From positions 1 to 7,579 of the forward strand of contig JAJZQE010000027.1 in the NCBI GenBank assembly GCA_021847685.1: a stretch of 7,579 nt of DNA, read 5' to 3'. The notes under the pieces were generated by a model. It was not told the DNA's origin, searched no databases, and worked only from the letters and a program-made list of their open reading frames with translations. The position numbers and the translations under genes were made by a program. How positions within the stretch are numbered: position 1 is the stretch's first letter; the number at the start of each line of letters is the position of its first letter. The DNA comes from a bacterium (GTDB taxonomy: Bacteria > Patescibacteriota > Saccharimonadia > Saccharimonadales > Saccharimonadaceae). Shown here in pieces: positions 1 through 6,197 of this stretch.

Positions 1-751
1 CTTTTGTGACGACAATTTCTTTACCGAGAACTTCAATTTTCGTCTTTGGGTAACCAAGGTAGGCTCGGATTTGGCGTTCGGCTTCGCTTGCCGTCAGAAG
101 TTGTGGCTTTAGTAGCGAATCATCTTTACTTAACAGATTGCAGTAGGTGGCTTTTGAGCCATCCTGTGGGGTTGGTTTTAAGGATCCGTCTAAAATGGCG
201 GGCAAGTTATCGAGTAATCGCATTGTGCCAAGTTCGGCAAGGGTTTGATATAATTCTGGCTTGGTTTCACTACCGGTTAGCGGTTGGATAATTTGACTGT
301 AAATCGGGCCGGCGTCCATGCGGGCTTCAAGCTTCATGATGGTTACGCCAGTTTGTCGGTCGCCATTTAGGATGGCTGATTCGATTGGTGACGGGCCACG
401 ATACATAGGTAGCAGTGAAGGATGAACGTTTATGATGCCAGGATTGAACAAATTAATTATACTTCCTGGAATAATTTTGCCGTAACTGACAAGGACGCCA
501 GCGACGTCACCAATGGCCTTGATGTCGTTTTCAACCTCTGACAATTTGGCCGGCTGCCAGACTGGGATGTTCTGACTTTCAGCGTAAACCTTAACCGATG
601 GTGGTGTTAAGGTTTGTTTACGCCCGCGCTTGCTGTCGGGTTTAGTAATGACGGCAACGACATTATAACCAGCCTCGACTAGGCCCTTAAGGGCTGTCAG
701 GCTAAACTCTTCAGTCCCAAAGAATACTATTTTTTTCAACGTTTTTTGCAT
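1..751 (-). CDS. fmt: Methionyl-tRNA formyltransferase, 3' end cut off by window edge
   Basis: Fmt transfers a formyl group from 10-formyltetrahydrofolate to Met-tRNA(fMet) before translation initiation in the cytosol. I translated 250 codons with no stop up to the left edge. The N-terminus has the IVFFGT strand-loop (residues 8-13), then the KPD...GR...LTPP region (37-51). The family signature NVHPSLLPMYRGPSPI spans about 108-123, giving the catalytic Asn108 and His110; Asp146 in RMDAGP matches the third catalytic residue (E. coli Asn106, His108, Asp144). The formyltransferase domain is complete, and the C-terminal tRNA-binding domain is only begun; the family is usually about 310 aa, so roughly 60 residues lie outside. 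The ATG at 751 lies inside def, overlapping it by 41 bases. A TTG at 739 would give the more usual start M-KKIVFFGT. Neither start has a clear Shine-Dalgarno, so the start is uncertain. It is probably cotranscribed with def. Confidence 0.95.
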   Translation of the reverse strand, partial: MQKTLKKIVFFGTEEFSLTALKGLVEAGYNVVAVITKPDSKRGRKQTLTPPSVKVYAESQNIPVWQPAKLSEVENDIKAIGDVAGVLVSYGKIIPGSIINLFNPGIINVHPSLLPMYRGPSPIESAILNGDRQTGVTIMKLEARMDAGPIYSQIIQPLTGSETKPELYQTLAELGTMRLLDNLPAILDGSLKPTPQDGSKATYCNLLSKDDSLLKPQLLTASEAERQIRAYLGYPKTKIEVLGKEIVVTK

Positions 752-1286
752 AATCTAGTGGTTGAAGCTCGCCTTCCTCGTCGAGAGTGTAAAATGCATC
801 AGTTTTGTCGCGGATATGATCAATAAAAACGATACCGTTGGTGTGGTCGATTTCGTGCTGAATTACTCGGGCCAGGAAGCCTTCCGCCTTAAAGCGAACT
901 TCATTGCCACTTTGATCAAGGGCGCGAACGCGAATTTTGGTGTAGCGGGGAACTTTGCCGTAGATGTTACTGACACTTAGGCAACCTTCATAATCCTCGG
1001 TAACTTCGCCTTCGTATTTTACGATTTCGGGATTGATTAAGGCGGTAAAATCACGCACAGCTTTATCATCAAAATCGGTTCGAACGATAACGACGCGGTA
1101 TAGCCGATCGATTTGAACAGCGGCTAGGGCGGCGCTGATTTCGTGCGGTCGGCTATCTTCCCAATCAAGGGCAGCGGCTGTCATATCGTTGATTAAACGC
1201 TGAGTTTCATCTGTTACGACGTGTATTTTGGCTGATTTCTGACGCAGATGGGGGGACGGCAGAGTGATGATATCTTCTTTTTTCAT
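711..1286 (-). CDS. def: Peptide deformylase
   Basis: This metalloenzyme removes the N-formyl group from the first methionine of new proteins at the ribosome exit. The protein has 191 aa, normal for the family. Motif II is EGCLS (residues 100-104), supplying the Cys102 metal ligand. Motif III is HEIDH (144-148), with His144 and His148 as ligands and Glu145 as the catalytic base. Motif I, normally GxGLAAxQ, reads SAALAAVQ (51-58): both glycines are lost, but LAA and the oxyanion-hole Gln58 remain, so activity is likely kept. The ATG at 1286 is 24 bases beyond the end of priA. It is chosen because MKKEDIITLPSPHLR resembles family N-termini and a -10 box sits just upstream. The 3' end overlaps fmt by 41 bases, suggesting translational coupling. 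Confidence 0.95.
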   Translation of the reverse strand: MKKEDIITLPSPHLRQKSAKIHVVTDETQRLINDMTAAALDWEDSRPHEISAALAAVQIDRLYRVVIVRTDFDDKAVRDFTALINPEIVKYEGEVTEDYEGCLSVSNIYGKVPRYTKIRVRALDQSGNEVRFKAEGFLARVIQHEIDHTNGIVFIDHIRDKTDAFYTLDEEGELQPLDYAKNVEKNSILWD

Positions 1287-1293
1287 TAATCGT

Positions 1294-1302
1294 ATTATAC
1301 CA
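1294..1302 (-). promoter_or_regulatory. Extended -10 promoter for def-fmt, predicted leaderless
   Basis: On the minus strand the gap between priA and def contains TGG-TATAAT, a consensus -10 box (1299 to 1294) preceded by the extended TGn element. I see no good -35 at 16-18 bases upstream, where the end of priA lies, which fits an extended -10 promoter. Only 7 bases separate the box from the def ATG, so transcription should start at or 1 base before the A of the start codon. This would let def-fmt be transcribed apart from priA. Confidence 0.6.
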
Positions 1303-1309
1303 GGGGTCG

Positions 1310-3250
1310 CTAAAGCAGGCTAGTGGGGTCAAGTTCGGATTGCCAGTGAGCTGGCGGTACGAATCCCAGAGCCTGAATCAGATGTTCGCGTTTTGGACTT
1401 TTTATGGTTAGTTGCCAGCGGTAGTTGTCGCGCTGTCTCTCGTAAAACGCCGGTGTTGGGCCAAGGATAGTAACGTCTTTATCAAGTTTAGATTTAAGTG
1501 TCCGCGCTAGTTCTTGGGCAGAGCGAATCGCGGCGGCTTCAGATTTGTAGCTACAAGTTAGCTTGAGTAAATGGGTGAAGGGTGGAAACAGAGCTTTTTT
1601 ACGATTTTTTAAAGTGTAATCATAAAAAGATTCGTAATCCTGATTGACGCCAAATGCAATGCTGGGATGGGTTGGTTGGTAGGTTTGGATGATAACTTGG
1701 GTGGCGTGTTCGTTGCGGCCTACGCGACCGATGACCTGAGCGAGTAGCTGAAAGGTGCGCTCGCTGGCGCTAAAATCAGGTAAGGCCAGGCCGCTGTCGG
1801 CTTGAACAACACCGACTGTTCGAAGATGCGGTAGGTCGAGGCCTTTGGCCACAACTTGAGTGCCGATAGCGATATCAATCTCGCCCTTATAAAGTTCATC
1901 GTAGCGTGCGTCGACTGTATCAGCGGCGCCATTGTCGGCATCAAAGCGGCTGATATTGGCTTTGGGGAATAGCTTTTTTAATTCTGCTTCAATCATCTTG
2001 GTTCCAAAGCCTTTGTGAATAATATCGACATGGTGACAATCTGGGCAAGAAGTTGGCACGGCTTGCTTGAAATCACAGATGTGGCAACGCAGTGTATGCT
2101 GATCGGTATGCAAAGTTAGTGGGATAAAGCAGCGCGGGCACATCGCTGTCCAGCCGCAATTTTCGCATAAAGTCGTACTGGCGCTACCGCGGCGATTGTG
2201 AAAAATTAGGGCCTGTTTGCCTTCGCTTAGCGTAATTTCAAGCTGGTTGATTAACTGTTTTGATAAAAAGCGGTGACCGTTGAAGTTTGATCGGTTTTTC
2301 ATATCAACTAGCGTTAAAACAGAGGCGGCAGCGTTATCCCTGGCTGGTTTATTTAGGCGCAGAATTGGTCGGCCAGACTGATCGGCCAGGTAGTGGTCGG
2401 TGACATTTGGCGTGGCGCTACCAAAGACGACTTTGGCGCCGTGTAGACGCCCTAGCACAGTGGCGGCACGCAGGGCGGAGTAACGTGGTGCTTGCTCTTG
2501 TTTGTAGCTTGGCTCGTGGGCCTCGTCGACTAAAATAGCCCCGATATTCGGTAGCGGTGTAAATAATGCCGACCGAGCGCCGATTACAAGACGTGGCTCG
2601 GTTGATTCCAGGGCTTCTTTCCAGATGGCGTGACGACGGGATTCGCTAATAGTCGAGTGAACCAACATTATATTTTCAAAGTCATCGCTAAATTCGCTAA
2701 CAAGTTGAGAGGTTAAGGCGATTTCGGGCACTAGAACAATCACTGATTTGCCTTGATCAATGGTCCGCCTAGCTATCTCTTTGTAGGTTTCGGTTTTACC
2801 CGAACCGGTTACGCCTTGTAGTAAAAAGGTGGCTGGCGGCGAGTCTATAACGGATTGAATTACTTGTTTTTGCTCGGCATTGAACAAAATATTTGTTCGG
2901 GTTCGTTCGGTTACTTTTTGGTTATTTGTGAGCGGGCGCCTGGTTTTAGTCAGGCCGCGTGGCAGTAAGGTCTGCAGAACTAGCGCGAGAGGCGTGACGT
3001 AGTAGCTGGCCAGCCATTCAGCTAGACCAAGCAGTGGCGCGGGTAGAGGTTGATCGACGATGATGGACAGAACTTCTTTGGTTTTATATTCAGGCTTATT
3101 AGTTGGGCGCATGATGACGCCGATTAGTTGCTTTTTGCCAACCTCAATCAAGACGATCTGGCCAGCCTTTAGCAGTCTAGTTGAGGCATAGGTAAAGACG
3201 TCGCTACCTGGGCGAATAATCTGATTTGGCGCAACCTCATAGTAGTGCAT
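1310..3250 (-). CDS. priA: Primosomal protein N' (replication restart helicase PriA)
   Basis: PriA recognises stalled or repaired forks, unwinds the lagging arm and helps reload the replicative helicase. The 646-aa protein is shorter than E. coli PriA (732) but has all core parts. The N-terminal 3'-DNA-binding region (about 1-100) includes the VFTYAS and GQIVLIEVGKKQLIGVI stretches. Walker A is GVTGSGKT (146-153) and Walker B is DEAH (242-245). Eight zinc-binding cysteines occur as four CxxC pairs (362/365, 371/374, 389/392, 402/405) inserted in the helicase. The later helicase motifs are GTQVVAKG (463-470) and QVIGRVGR (505-512). The C-terminal domain runs from about 550. The ATG at 3250 is favoured by a -10 box 7 bases upstream. 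It is transcribed divergently from the phosphoribosyltransferase-like gene and lies upstream of def-fmt, a widely conserved order. Confidence 0.97.
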   Translation of the reverse strand: MHYYEVAPNQIIRPGSDVFTYASTRLLKAGQIVLIEVGKKQLIGVIMRPTNKPEYKTKEVLSIIVDQPLPAPLLGLAEWLASYYVTPLALVLQTLLPRGLTKTRRPLTNNQKVTERTRTNILFNAEQKQVIQSVIDSPPATFLLQGVTGSGKTETYKEIARRTIDQGKSVIVLVPEIALTSQLVSEFSDDFENIMLVHSTISESRRHAIWKEALESTEPRLVIGARSALFTPLPNIGAILVDEAHEPSYKQEQAPRYSALRAATVLGRLHGAKVVFGSATPNVTDHYLADQSGRPILRLNKPARDNAAASVLTLVDMKNRSNFNGHRFLSKQLINQLEITLSEGKQALIFHNRRGSASTTLCENCGWTAMCPRCFIPLTLHTDQHTLRCHICDFKQAVPTSCPDCHHVDIIHKGFGTKMIEAELKKLFPKANISRFDADNGAADTVDARYDELYKGEIDIAIGTQVVAKGLDLPHLRTVGVVQADSGLALPDFSASERTFQLLAQVIGRVGRNEHATQVIIQTYQPTHPSIAFGVNQDYESFYDYTLKNRKKALFPPFTHLLKLTCSYKSEAAAIRSAQELARTLKSKLDKDVTILGPTPAFYERQRDNYRWQLTIKSPKREHLIQALGFVPPAHWQSELDPTSLL

Positions 3251-3256
3251 ATATAT

Positions 3257-3266
3257 CAGTATACTG
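3257..3266. repeat. 10-bp perfect palindrome in the priA / phosphoribosyltransferase-like divergent promoter
   Basis: CAGTATACTG is its own reverse complement and lies near the middle of the 29-base intergenic gap. It contains the priA -10 box on one strand and, on the other, its last two bases form the TG of the extended -10 for the rightward gene. It may be a protein-binding site that sees both promoters, or simply a result of overlapping A/T-rich promoter boxes. Such a short palindrome is not strong evidence alone. Confidence 0.4.
3258..3263 (-). promoter_or_regulatory. -10 box for priA, predicted leaderless
   Basis: TATACT is read on the minus strand, with 7 bases (GATATAT) between it and the priA ATG. 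This places the transcription start at about the first base of the start codon. The -35 position (AATACA at 3286-3281, 17-base spacer) is weak, and no Shine-Dalgarno lies before the ATG. The box is inside a perfect 10-bp palindrome. The call rests on position and resemblance to consensus only. Confidence 0.5.
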
Positions 3267-3273
3267 CTAATAT
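3265..3273 (+). promoter_or_regulatory. Extended -10 promoter for the phosphoribosyltransferase-like gene, predicted leaderless
   Basis: TGC-TAATAT is an extended -10 element with 6 bases (AAGCAT) between it and the ATG at 3280, which puts the transcription start on the A of the start codon. The -35 position lies in priA coding sequence and is weak (GTGCAT at 17-base spacing). There is no Shine-Dalgarno before the ATG. Its -10 is only 4 bases from that of the opposing priA promoter. Confidence 0.5.
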
Positions 3274-3279
3274 AAGCAT

Positions 3280-3936
3280 ATGTATTTTGAGAGTAGGGCG
3301 CAGGCTGGTCAGATGTTGGCGGTCGAGCTATTAGATAAGTATCGTTATGAGAACTGTGCTGTGGTGGCGCTAAATGACGGTGCTGTTTTGGTGGCCGAAC
3401 AAATCGCCTCAGCTTTGCACTGTATTTTGATGATGCTGCTTACGGAAGACATCCAGATACCGGGCGAAGATTTAAGCTTTGGGGCTATCTCTCAAGAAGG
3501 CGGCTTTACTTATAATGGTATGTTTTCGACTGGTGAAATCGAAGAGTACGTTAGCGAATTTCATGGCTATTTGGATGAGCAAAAACGCGAAGCTTTTCAA
3601 AAAATTAATCGATTACTTGGTGATGGTGGCTTGATTGATAGTTCGCTGCTACGCAACCACGTGGTTATTTTAGTGTCGGACGGCTTGGATAACGGTGCTT
3701 CGATTGACGTGGCGATTGATTACATGAAACCAATTCAGGTTAATCGTTTGGTGGTAGCAACCCCGACGGCCAGTGTTCAGGCAGTTGATCGTCTGCATGT
3801 TTTGGCTGACGAGTTGCATATCTTGGATGTTAAAGAGAATTTTATGGGTGTCGATCATTACTATAATCAGAATATTATTCCGTCGCATGAAGAGACAATA
3901 GCCAAAATTAACCAAATTGTATTGAATTGGCGTTGA
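3280..3936 (+). CDS. Phosphoribosyltransferase-like protein with altered PRPP site
   Basis: The 218-aa protein resembles, along its length, the predicted phosphoribosyltransferases of COG1926. It opens with YFESRAQAGQMLA (family FxxRxxAGxxLA), has AISQEGG at about 69-75, and ends with VVATPTAS (family VVAVPVA), an AD..HILD strand and FMGVDHYYNQ (family F..VG..Y). The catalytic loops differ. The pyrophosphate loop, normally LPRGG, reads LNDGA (31-35). The PRPP loop, normally DDGLATGAT, reads SDGLDNGAS (133-141), losing the first acidic residue and the usual TG. Either the substrate is unusual or the protein binds ligand without catalysis; I cannot name a substrate. No signal peptide or membrane segment is evident. 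It is divergent from priA and sits 66 bases before the winged-helix gene. The start is supported by the -10 box 6 bases upstream and by family-like N-terminal spacing. Confidence 0.8.
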   Translation: MYFESRAQAGQMLAVELLDKYRYENCAVVALNDGAVLVAEQIASALHCILMMLLTEDIQIPGEDLSFGAISQEGGFTYNGMFSTGEIEEYVSEFHGYLDEQKREAFQKINRLLGDGGLIDSSLLRNHVVILVSDGLDNGASIDVAIDYMKPIQVNRLVVATPTASVQAVDRLHVLADELHILDVKENFMGVDHYYNQNIIPSHEETIAKINQIVLNWR

Positions 3937-3962
3937 CCAAAACGATTAGAAAAGTGTAGAAT
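3933..3962 (+). promoter_or_regulatory. Sigma70-type promoter for the winged-helix-recJ unit
   Basis: TTGACC (3933-3938, overlapping the stop codon of the preceding gene) and TAGAAT (3957-3962) are 18 bases apart, each differing from consensus by one base. The predicted start near 3969 gives a leader of about 34 bases. Unlike the other promoters here, this one would make an mRNA with a normal leader and a Shine-Dalgarno site. Confidence 0.6.
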
Positions 3963-3973
3963 AAAAAGCAACA

Positions 3974-3995
3974 AGTTAGGCAGTTAGTAGTTAAG
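3974..3995 (+). repeat. Three AGTTA units in the leader of the winged-helix gene
   Basis: AGTTA occurs at 3974, 3982 and 3989 with spacing of 8 and 7 bases, in the predicted untranslated leader, and the last copy runs into the Shine-Dalgarno site. The arrangement could be an operator for the downstream DNA-binding protein or chance in A/T-rich sequence. No function can be shown from sequence. Confidence 0.35.
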
Positions 3996-3998
3996 GGA
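3993..3998 (+). promoter_or_regulatory. Shine-Dalgarno site of the winged-helix gene
   Basis: AAGGGA ends 4 bases before the ATG at 4003 and pairs with the usual 16S rRNA 3' end. It fixes that start and is one of the two clearest ribosome binding sites in the window, the other being before adk. Confidence 0.55.
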
Positions 3999-4002
3999 AT
4001 AA

Positions 4003-4299
4003 ATGTTAGACGTTTTTATTACATCTAGGGTTCGACGCAAAATTGTAGTGGTTTACGCTAAATATCCCGATTTTAAGACGCACGTCCGCGGACTGGCGAA
4101 ACTTATTAAGGAAGACCCAGGCAATATTCAACGTGAGTTGAAGCGACTCGAAAAAGTTGGTTTCTTGACCAGCGAAAAGCAGGGTAACACAAAGATTTAT
4201 GCGACTAACAAGCAATTCCCAATCTTTAAAGAACTGCAAAGTATAGTTATAAAGTCACAGCAGGCGGGTCGCCCAAAGCGTTCGTCGTCTGACATATAA
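4003..4299 (+). CDS. Small winged-helix (ArsR-like) DNA-binding protein
   Basis: This 98-aa protein is a single winged helix-turn-helix domain. The first helix (SRVRRKIVVVYAKYP, about 8-22) is followed by HVRGLAKLIKEDPGNIQRELKRLEKVGFL: a helix (about 28-36), a turn, and a recognition helix (about 40-52). A wing of the form TSEKQGNTKIYATN lies at about 56-69. This layout is typical of the small ArsR-like regulators common in archaea and CPR bacteria. There are no metal-binding cysteines, so it is not a metal sensor. The tail (90-98) is basic and serine-rich (RPKRSSS), probably disordered. It has its own promoter and a Shine-Dalgarno site, and recJ begins 1 base after its stop. It probably regulates its own unit, including recJ, but the target and signal are unknown. 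Confidence 0.8.
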   Translation: MLDVFITSRVRRKIVVVYAKYPDFKTHVRGLAKLIKEDPGNIQRELKRLEKVGFLTSEKQGNTKIYATNKQFPIFKELQSIVIKSQQAGRPKRSSSDI

Positions 4300-4300
4300 C

Positions 4301-5932
4301 ATGTCTTTATTTGAGAGAATTTTAGCCGCCCGCGGTTTAAGTGGTGACGCTGCCCGGGACTTTTTGCAGCCTGATTATGACAAAAAACATGATCCATTTT
4401 TGTTGCCAGATATGGAAAAAGCCGTTGAGCGAATTGTGCTGGCCAGAGAGCGCCAAGAAAAAGTCACAATTTATGGCGACTACGACATTGATGGTTTAAC
4501 GGCGACGACAGTGATGTTGGATGCTTTGGCGGCGTTTGGTTTTGAGGACGTTGACGCCTTTATTCCAAACAGATTTGTTGAGGGTTATGGCCTGACTGTT
4601 GATGCGGTCGAGACGATTGCCGCCCAGGGGACGAAACTGATTATTACGGTCGACTGCGGCAGCTTGAGCCACAAAGAAATAGTACGAGCTAACGAGCTTG
4701 GCGTTGATGTGGTCGTAACCGATCACCATAATGTTAGTGATATTCAACCACCAGCCGTGGCGGTGATTAATCCGAAGCGAAAAGATCACAAATACCCGTT
4801 TATCGACTTGGCTGGGGTTGGTGTGGCTTTTAAGTTAGTTCAAGCTTTACAGACGCGACTGCCGGGTTTGCCAGTCGGTGCCGAAAAATGGATGTTGGAT
4901 TTGGTGGCGCTCGGGACGGTTTGCGATGTCGTTAGCCTAAAAGACGAAAATCGAATTAATGTTTTTTGGGGATTGAAGGTTTTGCAAAAAACGCGGCGCC
5001 CAGGTCTGCGCGCCTTGATGGCGGTAGCCAAAGTTGAGCCTGAAACGCTTAATAGCCGGTCGCTTGGTTTTGCGCTGGGTCCGCGAATGAATGCGGCCGG
5101 GCGACTTGAAACAGCGCGACATGCGCTGGATATGCTACTGGCAGCTGATAATCAGCTGGCCTATGAAAAAGCCGAGCAACTTGATGCCTTAAACCAGGCG
5201 CGTCGGGCTGATCAAACAAGTATTTTAAAAGAAGCCACCTTGCAGGCTGAGGAGTTTCGCGATTTGCCAGTATTGGTGCTAAGCGGTCCCAGCTGGAATC
5301 ATGGTATTGTTGGCATCGTCGCCGCCAAGTTACTCGAAAAGTATCAAAAGCCAACGTATGTTTTGCAGGAGATGGGTGAAACATCAAAGGGTTCGGCGCG
5401 CAGTTTTGGTGGTTTTAGCGCGGTTGAGGCAATCCGGGCGGCCGACGACATTATTACAAAAGGCGGCGGCCATACTTTGGCGGCTGGTGTGACATTGCAA
5501 ACGGCTAACATTGCGGCTTTTAGGCAGCGGGTTAACGAATTTTATAAATCGCTTAATTTAACCAACCAGGCCGCATTGTTACTGCCCAAGGAAGACGTTT
5601 TAATAGATGATTTTTCGGAAGTGACTGAAGATTTCGTAACACAACTTGCTAGCCTCGAACCATTTGGTAGCGGCAATCCTGAGCCTGTTTTGAAGATTAA
5701 AAACGTAATAGTGATTGATCAGCGACGCATGGGCACCGATAATCAACATGTCAAATTGGACGTAAAAGACGCACAGGGCCGACGTTTGCAGATGTTAGCC
5801 TTTAGCGCGCCGTCTCACTTTTTTGCCGAGCCTGGCGAAGTCGTAACAGTGGTATTTCAACCAACTTTAAATGAATGGAACGGTCGGCGTAGTGTCGAAG
5901 GCCGGCTATTACATTTGGTTTCTGGTGACTAA
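4301..5932 (+). CDS. recJ: Single-stranded-DNA-specific 5'-3' exonuclease RecJ
   Basis: RecJ degrades single-stranded DNA 5' to 3' in recombination, mismatch and base-excision repair and at stalled forks. The 543-aa protein has the full DHH phosphoesterase core: motif I YGDYDIDG (58-65; Asp60, 62, 64), motif II VDCG (117-120), motif III DHH (141-143), and motif IV DLVALGTVCDV (Asp209; the family usually has Ala where Cys208 sits). GPRMNAAGR is at 260-268. The DHHA1 part carries WNHGIVGIVAAKL (332-344), GSARS (364-368) and GGGHTLAAG (388-396), then EPFGSGNPEPVL and an OB fold to the end (about 465-540). Length is close to the family norm (E. coli 577). The ATG is 1 base after the winged-helix gene stop and has no Shine-Dalgarno, so translation is probably coupled to that gene. 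Confidence 0.97.
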   Translation: MSLFERILAARGLSGDAARDFLQPDYDKKHDPFLLPDMEKAVERIVLARERQEKVTIYGDYDIDGLTATTVMLDALAAFGFEDVDAFIPNRFVEGYGLTVDAVETIAAQGTKLIITVDCGSLSHKEIVRANELGVDVVVTDHHNVSDIQPPAVAVINPKRKDHKYPFIDLAGVGVAFKLVQALQTRLPGLPVGAEKWMLDLVALGTVCDVVSLKDENRINVFWGLKVLQKTRRPGLRALMAVAKVEPETLNSRSLGFALGPRMNAAGRLETARHALDMLLAADNQLAYEKAEQLDALNQARRADQTSILKEATLQAEEFRDLPVLVLSGPSWNHGIVGIVAAKLLEKYQKPTYVLQEMGETSKGSARSFGGFSAVEAIRAADDIITKGGGHTLAAGVTLQTANIAAFRQRVNEFYKSLNLTNQAALLLPKEDVLIDDFSEVTEDFVTQLASLEPFGSGNPEPVLKIKNVIVIDQRRMGTDNQHVKLDVKDAQGRRLQMLAFSAPSHFFAEPGEVVTVVFQPTLNEWNGRRSVEGRLLHLVSGD

Positions 5933-5943
5933 TTTTCAGTTTA

Positions 5944-5972
5944 TTGCACTAAAATCTCTTATCTGTTACAAT
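5944..5972 (+). promoter_or_regulatory. Strong sigma70-type promoter for rpsU-yqeY, nearly leaderless
   Basis: TTGCAC (5944-5949) and TACAAT (5967-5972) are 17 bases apart, and TGT directly before the -10 adds the extended element. It is the best promoter match in the window, fitting a ribosomal protein gene. The box is 8 bases from the ATG at 5981, so the leader should be about 2 bases, with no room for a Shine-Dalgarno site. Confidence 0.7.
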
Positions 5973-5980
5973 ACATCGAT

Positions 5981-6196
5981 ATGGTACAAGTAACACGTAA
6001 AGATGAACGAGAAGCAAACGAGAATATTATTCGTCGTTTTAACCGCAAGGTTTTACAGAGTGGTGTCTTAGCTGAGGCCAAGGCTGCTATGCGATTTGAG
6101 AAACCAATCAGCAAAACTGAACGTCGCGCTAAAGCGATTATTCGCAAAGCACGTAAGGCCGACAAGCTAGATAAAGCACGTTTAGGACTTCGATAA
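5981..6196 (+). CDS. rpsU: 30S ribosomal protein bS21
   Basis: bS21 is a small basic protein of the 30S subunit next to the 3' end of 16S rRNA, where it helps initiation. The 71-aa length and pattern match the family: ENIIRRFNRKVLQSGVLAEAK (about 14-34), then RFEKPISKTERRAKA (38-52) and a lysine/arginine-rich C-terminal helix. The usual N-terminal strand is present as MVQVTRKDER. The start is set by a near-consensus promoter ending 8 bases upstream. yqeY begins 1 base after the stop, an order also seen in Firmicutes (rpsU-yqeY). Confidence 0.93.
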   Translation: MVQVTRKDEREANENIIRRFNRKVLQSGVLAEAKAAMRFEKPISKTERRAKAIIRKARKADKLDKARLGLR

Positions 6197-6197
6197 A

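Noticed and set aside
46..291. Plus-strand open frame of 81 codons
   Set aside because: It lies opposite fmt, which has clear catalytic motifs on the minus strand; the plus-strand translation resembles no family.
762..980. Plus-strand open frame of 72 codons opposite def
   Set aside because: It is antisense to the conserved EGCLS and HEIDH regions of def and has no promoter or ribosome site.
1300..1332. TTGACC on the minus strand as the -35 of the def promoter
   Set aside because: It is 27 bases from the -10 box, too far for a sigma70 -35; the extended -10 explains the promoter better.
4270..4299. GRPKR in the winged-helix protein tail as an AT-hook
   Set aside because: Only a short basic run is present; the full AT-hook context is missing, and basic tails are common in DNA-binding proteins.
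5049..5387. Minus-strand open frame of 112 codons inside recJ
   Set aside because: It is opposite conserved RecJ motifs (GPRMNAAGR, WNHGIVGIV); it is a shadow of G/C-rich codon use, with no start signals.
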